Shown in pieces: positions 37,268 to 45,381 of a stretch of 64,000 bases of DNA. A program made the translations under genes and the position numbers. Source of the stretch: Robiginitalea sediminis (GTDB lineage: Bacteria > Bacteroidota > Bacteroidia > Flavobacteriales > Flavobacteriaceae); NCBI RefSeq assembly GCF_002198115.1, contig NZ_NGNR01000002.1, forward strand, positions 124,001 through 188,000, written 5' to 3'. The notes below the pieces were generated by a model. The model was not told the DNA's origin, did no database searches, and saw nothing but the letters and a program-made list of their open reading frames with translations. How positions within the stretch are numbered: position 1 is the stretch's first letter; each line of letters begins with the position of its first letter.

Positions 37268-38530
37268 ATGAAAACTAAATTGATCCTTCTGGCTGCACTG
37301 TTCCTCGGTGTAGTCGGATTTGCACAGAAATCGGAAATAAAGGATGCCGAAAAGGCCCTGAAAAACGGAGATTCCGACGCTGCCAAAACAGCCCTGGAAA
37401 GTGTACAGGGGAGTATAGGCGGCGCAGACGAGCGCATGCAGGCCCAGTATTACAACCTGCTGGGGCAATCCTATGCTGACCTCGCTGCCAAAGGCGATAA
37501 CGCCTCTTTCTCCAAGGCTGCCGATGCCTTTATGAAAGCCATCGAAGTAGAAGAAACCAGTGGCAAAACCAAGTACACCGATGAAGTACAACAGCGCCTG
37601 CGCGCTTTGGCAGCGGACCTGGTGAACTCCGCCGTGGACGACAATAGTGCCAAGAACTTCGACCAGGCTGCAGACAAGCTTGCCCTGGGTTACAAGGTTA
37701 GCCCGCAGGACACGGTTTACCTCTATTATGCGGCCAGTAGCGCCGTGAATGGCGGGAACTACGAAAAGGCCCTGGGGTACTACGAGCAGCTCAAGGAAAT
37801 CGGTTTCGACGGCAGCTCCATGGTCTACAAGGCCACCAACGTGGAGACCGGCCAGGAAGAGGAAATGGACAAGGCCCAGCGCGACATCATGGTCAAGTCC
37901 GGGACCTATGCCAACCCAGTCGATGAAAAACGCCCTTCCAAGAAGGCCGAAATCGTTAAGAACATCGCCCTGATCTACTCCCAGCTGGGGCGGAACGAAG
38001 AGGCCCTGGCGGCTTATGCCGATGCCCGCGCCAATAACCCGGACGATGTGAACCTGGTCCTGAACGAGGCAAACCTGCACTACCAGATGGGGGATAAAGA
38101 CCAGTTCAAGGCCCTCATGGCCGAGGCTGCCGAAATGGCCCCGGACAATGCAGACCTGCACTACAACATCGGGGTAATCAACATGGAGCAGGACAATATT
38201 GAGGAAGCCCGTGCAGCCTACCGCAGGGCCATCGAGATAGACCCGGGTTATGTCAATGCCCAGCTGAACCTCTCCACCACCTACGTGAATGAAGGCAACG
38301 GCCTTATCGACGACATGAACGCATTGGGTACTTCCCGGGCCGATATTGCCAAATACGATGAGCTGAAACAGAAGAAGGACGACCTCTTTACCCAGGGCGC
38401 CCAGATCCTGGAAGATGCCCTCAAGAACAACCCCGACAACCAGGGGGTACTGACCCAATTGAAGAACATCTACGGCGCCCTGGGCGACAATGAGAACTTC
38501 ATGCGCATCAAAAAACTGCTCGGGGAATAA
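37268..38530 (+). CDS. Secreted tetratricopeptide repeat protein
   Basis: This 420-residue protein has a signal peptide (MKTKLILLAALFLGVVGFAQ) and then TPR motifs, clearest at about residues 225-260 (IALIYSQLGRNEEALAAYADARANNPDD) and 295-330 (HYNIGVINMEQDNIEEARAAYRRAIEIDPG). It is probably periplasmic and a protein-interaction scaffold. It is 26 bases downstream of gyrA and likely co-transcribed, an arrangement I recall from other Flavobacteria; no functional link is evident from the sequence. Confidence 0.85.
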   Translation: MKTKLILLAALFLGVVGFAQKSEIKDAEKALKNGDSDAAKTALESVQGSIGGADERMQAQYYNLLGQSYADLAAKGDNASFSKAADAFMKAIEVEETSGKTKYTDEVQQRLRALAADLVNSAVDDNSAKNFDQAADKLALGYKVSPQDTVYLYYAASSAVNGGNYEKALGYYEQLKEIGFDGSSMVYKATNVETGQEEEMDKAQRDIMVKSGTYANPVDEKRPSKKAEIVKNIALIYSQLGRNEEALAAYADARANNPDDVNLVLNEANLHYQMGDKDQFKALMAEAAEMAPDNADLHYNIGVINMEQDNIEEARAAYRRAIEIDPGYVNAQLNLSTTYVNEGNGLIDDMNALGTSRADIAKYDELKQKKDDLFTQGAQILEDALKNNPDNQGVLTQLKNIYGALGDNENFMRIKKLLGE

Positions 38531-38554
38531 ATCCTCCCGAACGATCAATAAAAG

Positions 38555-38588
38555 AGCCCTGCCGAAACGCGGGGCTTTTTATTTTATA
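38555..38588. terminator. Terminator after the TPR gene
   Basis: AGCCCTGC and GCGGGGCT form an eight-pair stem (one T-G pair) with loop CGAAAC at 38555-38576, followed by TTTTATTTTAT on the plus strand. It separates the TPR gene from the convergent NlpC-fold gene. Confidence 0.8.
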
Positions 38589-39336
38589 GGATTTTCTTGA
38601 TGACCCGTAAGGGGTGGGTATAAAGGCGCAGGTCGTTATTGAAGATGCCGCTGTGGTCCAGGCGGTCTATGCGCACCTTGCCAAAGGCGTGGATAATGTA
38701 ATTGTCCTGCATGATGATGCCCACGTGGTTGATGCTGCCATCCGGGCCGTCGAAGAAGGCCAGGTCCCCCGGGGTACTCTCTTCGATAAAGCTGAGGGCT
38801 TCTCCCTGGCTGGCTTGTTGGTCAGGAGTCCGGCTGAGGCGGACACCGCAGCACTTGTACACCATCTGGGCCAGTCCTCCGGCATCGATTCCGAAAGGGG
38901 AACGCCCGCCGGCGCGTTCCGGGCTGTTCAGGTATAACAGGGCGGTAGGCACGAGCTGGGCCTTATCGGACTCCCTGGGAAAGACGCTGCCCTCAAAACG
39001 GTGTTCCAGCAAAGGGGCATGGCCGGTCTCGGAACCCAGAAGGATGGGCTGGAGCAGACCCCCTTCGGCTGTGGTATGGTCCACCAGGTCCGAGGCGCAT
39101 CCGGCGCCCCCGTCATTATCGAGGGCCTTGTACTGTTCTTCCCCGATTTCAAAATGCTGGTCTGCCCGGATCCACCCTTCGGTTCCGTCCCACTCGGTTC
39201 GTATCCGGCCCCATTTTTTTCGCGCCTCCAGTAATTTATAGGCCTCCCCGTAGAGCAACTGGGTCAGCATAGCCGAAGCCGCATCGGGGCTTTCGTATAC
39301 GGGGACCAGGCTGAGAGGACAAATTCCGTAGCGCAT
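38584..39336 (-). CDS. SH3-NlpC/P60 fold protein with lost catalytic Cys (probable pseudoenzyme)
   Basis: This 250-residue protein has an N-terminal bacterial SH3 domain (about 1-63) and a C-terminal NlpC/P60 (C40) domain. In active relatives the motif is GIDCSG; here residues 149-154 read GIDAGG, so the nucleophile Cys is Ala152 and the next Ser is Gly. The codon at 38881-38883 is GCC, two changes from Cys. The second catalytic residue His204 (NHVGI) and the third His216 (IIHAFGK) are kept, and the fold looks intact. It may bind but not cut peptidoglycan peptides. There is no signal peptide, which is common in this Bacteroidetes subgroup. It starts 18 bases after the thiolase stop and is likely co-transcribed. 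Confidence 0.85.
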   Translation of the reverse strand: MRYGICPLSLVPVYESPDAASAMLTQLLYGEAYKLLEARKKWGRIRTEWDGTEGWIRADQHFEIGEEQYKALDNDGGAGCASDLVDHTTAEGGLLQPILLGSETGHAPLLEHRFEGSVFPRESDKAQLVPTALLYLNSPERAGGRSPFGIDAGGLAQMVYKCCGVRLSRTPDQQASQGEALSFIEESTPGDLAFFDGPDGSINHVGIIMQDNYIIHAFGKVRIDRLDHSGIFNNDLRLYTHPLRVIKKIL

Positions 39337-39354
39337 ACCGGGGACCTGCAGGCG

Positions 39355-40530
39355 TTAGGGCCGTTCGACGATAAGGGCAGAGGCACCGCCCCCGCCGTTA
39401 CAAATTGCCGCAGCGCCCAGGCGCGCCCCTTGCTGGTGCAGGATATGGATCAGGGTAACGGTAATCCGTGCCCCGGAACACCCAAGGGGGTGGCCCAGGG
39501 AAACGGCTCCGCCATTTACGTTTACATTGGCATCGGTGAGGCCAAGCAGCTTGATATTGGCCAGGCCCACCACGCTGAAGGCTTCGTTGAATTCGAAGAA
39601 GTCGATATCTCCGAGGGTAAGGCCGGCTTTGCCCAGTGCCAGGGGCAGGGCTTTGGCGGGGGCGGTGGTAAACCATTTCGGTTCCTGGGCAGCGTCGGCG
39701 TAGGAGCGGATCTTTGCCAGGGGGACGAGGTTGAGTGCTGCCGCCTTCTCCGCACTCATCAGCACCAGGGCAGCAGCCCCGTCGTTGATGGTGGAGGCAT
39801 TGGCAGCGGTTACCGTCCCATCCTTGGTGAATGCCGGGCGCAGGGCCGGGATTTTATCCATCCGCACATTGCGGAACTCCTCGTCCTCCTTTACGATGAT
39901 GGGCTCGCCCCGGCGTTGGGGGACTTCCACGGGTACCACTTCCTCCGCGAACTTGCCGCTTGCCCAGGCATCGGCAGAGCGCTCGTAGGACTGTACGGCA
40001 TAGGCATCCTGGTCTTCCCGGCTGAACTGGTATTCTGCGGCGCAGGCGTCGGCGCAGACCCCCATGGCATTCTGGTCGTAGGCGTCTACCAATCCGTCCC
40101 GCTGCATGCCGTCTTCCAGGGTGGCCGGCCCGAACTTCTGGCCGGTCCGCATGTGCACGTAGTGCGGGATCTGGCTCATGTTTTCCATCCCGCCGGCCAC
40201 TATCACAGAGGCATCCCCAAGGGCAATGCTTTGGGCTGCCTGCATAATGGCCTTCATCCCGGAGGCACATACCTTGTTGACTGTTGTACAGGGTACTGTA
40301 TCCGGTATCCCGGCGTAAATAGCCGCCTGGCGTGCAGGCGCCTGGCCCGCCCCGGCCTGGACCACGTGGCCCATCAGCACCTCTTCTACCTCGGAAGGGT
40401 CGAGCCCGATTTTGTCCAGAGCACCTTTAATGGCGGCAGCCCCCAGTTTCGGGGCAGGTACGGTGGAAAGCGCCCCCATAAAACTACCTATGGGAGTCCT
40501 GACAGCAGATACGATAACAACCTCTTTCAT
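39355..40530 (-). CDS. Acetyl-CoA C-acetyltransferase (thiolase)
   Basis: This 391-residue thiolase condenses or cleaves acetyl-CoA units. Its nucleophile Cys lies in NKVCASGMKAIM (near residue 89). GGMENMSQ, NEAFSVV and the second Cys in GHPLGCSGAR complete the active site. The ORF runs further upstream, but MKEVVIVSAVRTPIGSF is the typical N-terminus, so I start at 40530; the adjacent ATG at 40533 is equally possible. It could serve in fatty acid or amino-acid degradation or the acetoacetyl-CoA route; the sequence alone does not decide. Confidence 0.93.
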   Translation of the reverse strand: MKEVVIVSAVRTPIGSFMGALSTVPAPKLGAAAIKGALDKIGLDPSEVEEVLMGHVVQAGAGQAPARQAAIYAGIPDTVPCTTVNKVCASGMKAIMQAAQSIALGDASVIVAGGMENMSQIPHYVHMRTGQKFGPATLEDGMQRDGLVDAYDQNAMGVCADACAAEYQFSREDQDAYAVQSYERSADAWASGKFAEEVVPVEVPQRRGEPIIVKEDEEFRNVRMDKIPALRPAFTKDGTVTAANASTINDGAAALVLMSAEKAAALNLVPLAKIRSYADAAQEPKWFTTAPAKALPLALGKAGLTLGDIDFFEFNEAFSVVGLANIKLLGLTDANVNVNGGAVSLGHPLGCSGARITVTLIHILHQQGARLGAAAICNGGGGASALIVERP

Positions 40531-40621
40531 CATGTGGGAATTGGTATGGCGAAAATACGAATTTAAACCCGTTTGCCCTTCCGGGTGCCGGGGAAATGCC
40601 TTCCATGCCAACCGTTTTTTC

Positions 40622-40629
40622 TATTTTTG
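40622..40629 (+). promoter_or_regulatory. Possible -7 box for pgpH
   Basis: TATTTTTG fits TAnnTTTG and lies 18 bases before the pgpH-like ATG. No TTG is found at the expected distance upstream, so the support is partial. Confidence 0.35.
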
Positions 40630-40647
40630 ATTTGCTAACTGCACCCA

Positions 40648-42693
40648 ATGGCCAACTTCCTGGATACCCTGTATCGTTCACATTCGCTGATCTATAAGTA
40701 CATCCTGTACTTCGCGACCATCGGCGCTATCGTTTTTTTCTTTCCTCGCGGCGGGCAGTTCAAGTACGAATTCCAGAAAGGAAAGCCCTGGCAATACGAA
40801 AACCTCTACGCTCCCTTCGATTTTTCTATCCGCAAGTCGGCATCAGAACTGGAAGCCCAGCGCAGCCAGGCCACCCAGGAACAGATCCCCTATTACCGCT
40901 TCGACACCGAAGGTGCCCGGGAAGTCTACCGGGTTTATGAGGCAGAGTTTGGGAACATTTTCCCCCAGGACGAACTGGGTCGACGGGGCTGGAACAGTCT
41001 CAAACAGGTGGGGCGAACCGTGCTGGACAGTGTTTACCAAACCGGGTTCTGGGACGGGAACGACCCCCCGGGGCAGCAGGAGGTGTACCTGGTGCGCGAC
41101 AACGAAGCCAGGCGGATACCGTTCGGCCAGATTCACCGGCTGGGGGAACTAAGCGGCATCGTGGAGGGGATGCTGGGCGGGCAGGTAGCCCCTGACGCCC
41201 TGCAACGCTTCCAGGACTTGTTTTTCCGGATCGTCCAACCCAATGTGAGCCTGGATGCCGAACTGACCCAGCGCGAGCTCTCCGAAGAACTCGCCCGTAT
41301 TTCGCTTACCCGCGGGACGGTGGACGAAGGGGCGCTGATCATCGCCAAGGGCGAGGTGGTGGAGGCCGAGAACCTCAAAATCCTGGAATCCCTGCGGGAG
41401 GAGTTCCAATCCGAGCTCTGGTCCGAAAACAACTTCTACTTCATCCTGGCCGGGTATACTATTCTGGTGGCCCTGGTTCTGCTTATGCTGCTGTTGTTCC
41501 TGAAGAAATACCGACCCCTGGTCTTCCGCAATAACGTAAAGGTCACCTTTATTTTCTTTAACATCCTGGTGATGGTCTTCCTCACCACCTTTGTGGTGAA
41601 GTACGACGAGAAACTGGTCTTTGTGGTACCCCTCTGTATCCTTCCGCTAATCCTGAAGACCTTCTTCGATGCCAGGTTGGGGCTGTTTGTCCATGTACTA
41701 ACGGTGCTTATCCTCGGGTTTGTGGTACCCAACAGCTTCGAGTACATCTTCTTGCAGATTATCGCCGGTATAGTGACCATCCTTACCGTTTCGGAGCTCT
41801 ACAAAAGGGCCAACCTGTTTATCTCTGTGGGGCAGATCACCATGATCTATATCCTGGGGTATTTTGCCTTCCATATTATCCACGAAGGCAACCTGGAGAA
41901 TGTAATCCTGGTCAATTTCGGGTTCTTCCTGCTCAACGGGATGATCACCCTCTTTGTGCAGCCGCTGATCTATATCTACGAAAAGATGTTCGGGATGGTC
42001 TCGGATGTATCCCTGCTGGAGCTTTCCGATACCAATTCCCGCCTTTTGAAGGAACTTTCCACCAAGGCCCCGGGGACCTTTAACCATTCCCTCCAGGTGG
42101 CCAACCTGGCCGAGGCAGCGGCCAACGAGGTAGGGGCAAACGCCATGCTGGTGCGCGTCGGGGCCCTCTACCACGACATTGGAAAGATGAACAACCCCAC
42201 CTATTTTACGGAAAACCAGACCACCAACATCAACCCCCACGACGACCTGGCCCCGGCCGACAGTGCCCGGATCATTATCAACCACGTCATTGAGGGGATC
42301 GAACTGGCCCGCAAATTCAACCTGCCGGACCGGGTCATCGATTTTATCCGGACCCACCACGGCTCCACCAAGGTCTATTACTTCTACAAGAAGGCCCAGG
42401 AGCGTTCCGGGGAAGTAGAGGAGAAGGATTTCCAGTACCCGGGCCCCATCCCATTCTCCAAAGAAACCGCCATCCTGATGATGGCCGATTCGGTGGAGGC
42501 AGCCTCGAAGAGCCTGGTAAACCCCACCTTCACCATTATCGATGAATTCGTGGACCGGATTGTAGGCACCCAGATGCAGGCCGGCCAGTTCCTGAACTCG
42601 GATATTACCCTCAAGGAGATCGAAACGGTGAAGAAAGTCCTCAAGCACCGCCTGACCAATATATACCACCTACGGGTGGAGTATCCGGAATAG
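40648..42693 (+). CDS. pgpH: PgpH-type membrane HD phosphodiesterase (c-di-AMP hydrolase)
   Basis: This 681-residue membrane protein has one N-terminal membrane helix (about 11-30), an extracytoplasmic 7TMR-HDED domain (about 35-255), a block of about seven membrane helices (about 265-460) and a cytoplasmic HD domain (about 480-650). The metal-binding residues are HSLQVANLAEAAANEVG, YHDIGKM (His-Asp near 508) and THHGSTKVYYF. Proteins of this layout hydrolyse c-di-AMP. It stands alone here. Confidence 0.92.
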   Translation: MANFLDTLYRSHSLIYKYILYFATIGAIVFFFPRGGQFKYEFQKGKPWQYENLYAPFDFSIRKSASELEAQRSQATQEQIPYYRFDTEGAREVYRVYEAEFGNIFPQDELGRRGWNSLKQVGRTVLDSVYQTGFWDGNDPPGQQEVYLVRDNEARRIPFGQIHRLGELSGIVEGMLGGQVAPDALQRFQDLFFRIVQPNVSLDAELTQRELSEELARISLTRGTVDEGALIIAKGEVVEAENLKILESLREEFQSELWSENNFYFILAGYTILVALVLLMLLLFLKKYRPLVFRNNVKVTFIFFNILVMVFLTTFVVKYDEKLVFVVPLCILPLILKTFFDARLGLFVHVLTVLILGFVVPNSFEYIFLQIIAGIVTILTVSELYKRANLFISVGQITMIYILGYFAFHIIHEGNLENVILVNFGFFLLNGMITLFVQPLIYIYEKMFGMVSDVSLLELSDTNSRLLKELSTKAPGTFNHSLQVANLAEAAANEVGANAMLVRVGALYHDIGKMNNPTYFTENQTTNINPHDDLAPADSARIIINHVIEGIELARKFNLPDRVIDFIRTHHGSTKVYYFYKKAQERSGEVEEKDFQYPGPIPFSKETAILMMADSVEAASKSLVNPTFTIIDEFVDRIVGTQMQAGQFLNSDITLKEIETVKKVLKHRLTNIYHLRVEYPE

Positions 42694-42866
42694 GCCCTGC
42701 GGGGTCCTGAAGCATCCCGGGGGTGTTTGCCGTCACTTGCCTTTCATTTTTTCTAATGTGCTCAAATCGTGTATTTTGAACATTTAATAAAGGATGTCCT
42801 AAATAATTGTGAAAATTTTTACGATTTACAGGATTGTGTATTAAATTTTCAGAAAAACACTGCGAT

Positions 42867-45266
42867 ATGACTACAATAAGATGCTTCAGAAATCCCTTTA
42901 TCCTTTTACCCCTATTGTTTGCCCATATCGCTATCTCGGCCCAGCGCTCCCAACCCGGGGGTCCGGCGGCTGTTTCCCCTGTTAGCGAAGTGCTGGTACA
43001 GAACCAAACCATCCGGGACTCCCTTTTCTTGTGGGAGGAACGGATTTATCTGCATACTGACCGGAGCGAGGCCGCGCCGGGCGAGTATCTCTTTTTCAAG
43101 GCGTACGCCATGACCGGCCCGCAAAAATTCAGGGTTAGCCCCAGCGGGGTCATGAAGGTGGACCTGATAGACCCATCGGGGACGTTGGCCAGCTCCCAGT
43201 ATTATCAGCTTTCGGATGGGATGGCGCAGGGCGCTGTCGAAATCCCGGAAGACCTGGAGCCCAATACCTATCAATTGCGGGCCTACACCCGCTGGATGCA
43301 GAATTACGGCCCTCAGCAGTTCTTTACGCGCCAGATCCGGGTTCTGGAAAACGGGGAGGTCACCACAGGCGCTTCCCTGAAGCAGGTGGCCGAGGTGCGT
43401 TTCTACCCGGAGGGCGGCAGCCTGCTGAAGGGTATGAACAACAAAATAATCATCCGGGCCCTGGATGCCCTGGGGTGTCCCGTTTCCCTTGCGGGGGAAA
43501 TACGGGATAGCGCGGGCAGGCGCGTGGTGGATGTATACAGTTACGAGGAAGGGCTAGGCATGTCCATCCTTACGCCCGAACCGGGGGCTGCCTATACCCT
43601 CCATCTGGAGAACGGACAGCGGTTTTCCCTTCCTGCCGTACAGGACGCGGGTTACGCCATGCAGGTAAACCCCTTGCATCCGGACCATATTACGGTTTCT
43701 GTGGGAGCTGTGGGTATGAAAAAGAGCCCCTTACAGCTAACGGGCAGGATCGGGGAGAAGGTTTTTATGGAGCAGCCCCTTGAGCTGGAAGGCTCCGGGT
43801 CCCTGCAAATAGAAATCCCCAAGAAACAGATGCCCAGCGGGATTGTGCATTTCGATTTGCTCGGCGCAGACGGGGAGGTGCTTTCTGAGCGACCCGTACG
43901 CATAGAGGGTCCCGAATCCCTGAAAATGGAATTGGTTCCGCTGGCGCAGGATTTCACGCAAGGTGGCAAGAATACCTTCCGACTGAAAATCACAGACGCC
44001 TCCGGCAACCCGGTGCAGACCGAAGTGTCCCTCTCCGTCATCCGCGATACCGGGTCCAGGCTGCCCGGGATTTCGGACTATCTCCGTCCTAACCCCGGAT
44101 CTGCAGAAATAGGGGCCTTCCGCAAGGCACTTTTCCTGGACGACCTCAATGCGCTGGCAACAGCATCCGGGAACAGTGGAAAGGACTTGCCTAATGAGAT
44201 CCTGTACCCCATACAGGAGCAATTGGAACTCATAGGGTATGCCTATGATTTAAATAATGAATTGTTGCGTAACCAGGAGATACAGGTGATGTCCTCTACA
44301 GACGAAAACCTGTTTATTTCTGAAGTCAGGACCGACCCTTCCGGAATACTCAAGGTGAGCGGCATTGATTTTTCCGGGGAGATACCGCTCATCTTCCGCA
44401 CCAAGGGTGAGGATACCCGTACCAATCTGGTGCGCTTCGAGCCCCTGCATGAGGAGATTTACCAGAACACCAAGACGCGCGCAACAGGGCAGCCCCTGGC
44501 CATTAAGCCCCCGGAAACGGAGGTTAAGCGCAAGGGGAGACCTCTTGTGGAAACCACTCCATGGGCCGTGATCGATACCACGGGTCTCATCCGGCTGGCC
44601 CAGGCGACGGTAACGGCCAAAAAACAGGAAGTAAAGGCGACGCCTTCAGTTTACGGTATAGAACCCAAGCGGGTGATCAGGCAGGATCCCAAAAAACCCT
44701 ATAACAGTATTGGGGAACTACTGCAGCGTATGCCCGGCGTTTTTGTGACCGGGGACGTTTTTACGGTTCCGAATGTGAGTGTGCCCAGTTTACCTCCGGG
44801 CCCAACCCGGTGGGTGGTGGATGGATTGATGCTGGTGGCTAATGAACACCCATTCGATCTGGTCCCTATTATGGACATTGAGCGTATCGAATTGTTGTCT
44901 GCCTCAGACGCTTCCATTTATGGGAGTAGGGGAACAGGCCCCATTTTTGCTATCTATACACGCAACGGCTCCGATGTCGATTATGTGAGTCGCAAGGACG
45001 CCATGGTTACCTTTAAAGGTTTTGCCCCTGGGCTCCCCTTTGAGGAGTATCTCCAGCAGCGCAACAAGGACCGGAAGCTCCGCAAACAAGAGCCTGCCAC
45101 CTTGTACTGGAACCCTGCGGTTACCACGGACGAATCGGGGGAAGCCTTGATTGAGTTCACTAGCCCGGCAGATTACGATGCCATAAGGATTCAGCTTGAA
45201 GCGGTAACACCAGAGGGGAGTCACGGATCTTTACAGGATGTGCTTCACCGTCCTGATTTGAAATAG
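42867..45266 (+). CDS. Macroglobulin-like (MG2) protein with TonB-plug-like domain but no barrel
   Basis: This 799-residue protein begins at ATG 42867 with a signal peptide (ending AISAQ); 11 upstream codons in frame do not fit. An MG2-like N-terminal part (ERIYLHTDRSEAAPGEYLFFKAY, then TYQLRAYTRWMQNYG) is followed by beta-sandwich repeats. A TonB-plug-like region (about 615-710: NSIGELLQRMPGVFV, RWVVDGLML, DIERIELLSASDASIYGSRG) follows, but no beta-barrel. The end (YWNPAVTTDESGEALIEFTSP) is like that of alpha-macroglobulin-type proteins. It probably works in the periplasm or at the outer membrane. A terminator follows, but the downstream receptor, DUF4249 lipoprotein and a similar plug protein suggest a common system. 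Confidence 0.8.
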   Translation: MTTIRCFRNPFILLPLLFAHIAISAQRSQPGGPAAVSPVSEVLVQNQTIRDSLFLWEERIYLHTDRSEAAPGEYLFFKAYAMTGPQKFRVSPSGVMKVDLIDPSGTLASSQYYQLSDGMAQGAVEIPEDLEPNTYQLRAYTRWMQNYGPQQFFTRQIRVLENGEVTTGASLKQVAEVRFYPEGGSLLKGMNNKIIIRALDALGCPVSLAGEIRDSAGRRVVDVYSYEEGLGMSILTPEPGAAYTLHLENGQRFSLPAVQDAGYAMQVNPLHPDHITVSVGAVGMKKSPLQLTGRIGEKVFMEQPLELEGSGSLQIEIPKKQMPSGIVHFDLLGADGEVLSERPVRIEGPESLKMELVPLAQDFTQGGKNTFRLKITDASGNPVQTEVSLSVIRDTGSRLPGISDYLRPNPGSAEIGAFRKALFLDDLNALATASGNSGKDLPNEILYPIQEQLELIGYAYDLNNELLRNQEIQVMSSTDENLFISEVRTDPSGILKVSGIDFSGEIPLIFRTKGEDTRTNLVRFEPLHEEIYQNTKTRATGQPLAIKPPETEVKRKGRPLVETTPWAVIDTTGLIRLAQATVTAKKQEVKATPSVYGIEPKRVIRQDPKKPYNSIGELLQRMPGVFVTGDVFTVPNVSVPSLPPGPTRWVVDGLMLVANEHPFDLVPIMDIERIELLSASDASIYGSRGTGPIFAIYTRNGSDVDYVSRKDAMVTFKGFAPGLPFEEYLQQRNKDRKLRKQEPATLYWNPAVTTDESGEALIEFTSPADYDAIRIQLEAVTPEGSHGSLQDVLHRPDLK

Positions 45267-45310
45267 ACACAAGAAGACGCCCCCGGGTAATTTATCGGGA
45301 CTTGAAAATG

Positions 45311-45349
45311 AAAAACCGCCCTCCGGAATCTCCCGGATGGGCGGTTTTT
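45311..45349 (+). terminator. Strong terminator between the plug protein and the TonB receptor
   Basis: An 11-pair outer stem (AAAAACCGCCC with GGGCGGTTTTT) encloses an inner stem (TCCGG with CCGGA). T-tracts on both strands make it bidirectional, but only plus-strand genes flank it. Confidence 0.9.
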
Positions 45350-45381
45350 CGTAACCAACCTAACAACTTTCTAAGAAATAG

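Noticed and set aside
36884-38548. Minus-strand frame of 554 codons across gyrA and the TPR gene
   Set aside because: It crosses two real genes and the gap between them on the other strand. The translation has no recognisable motif.
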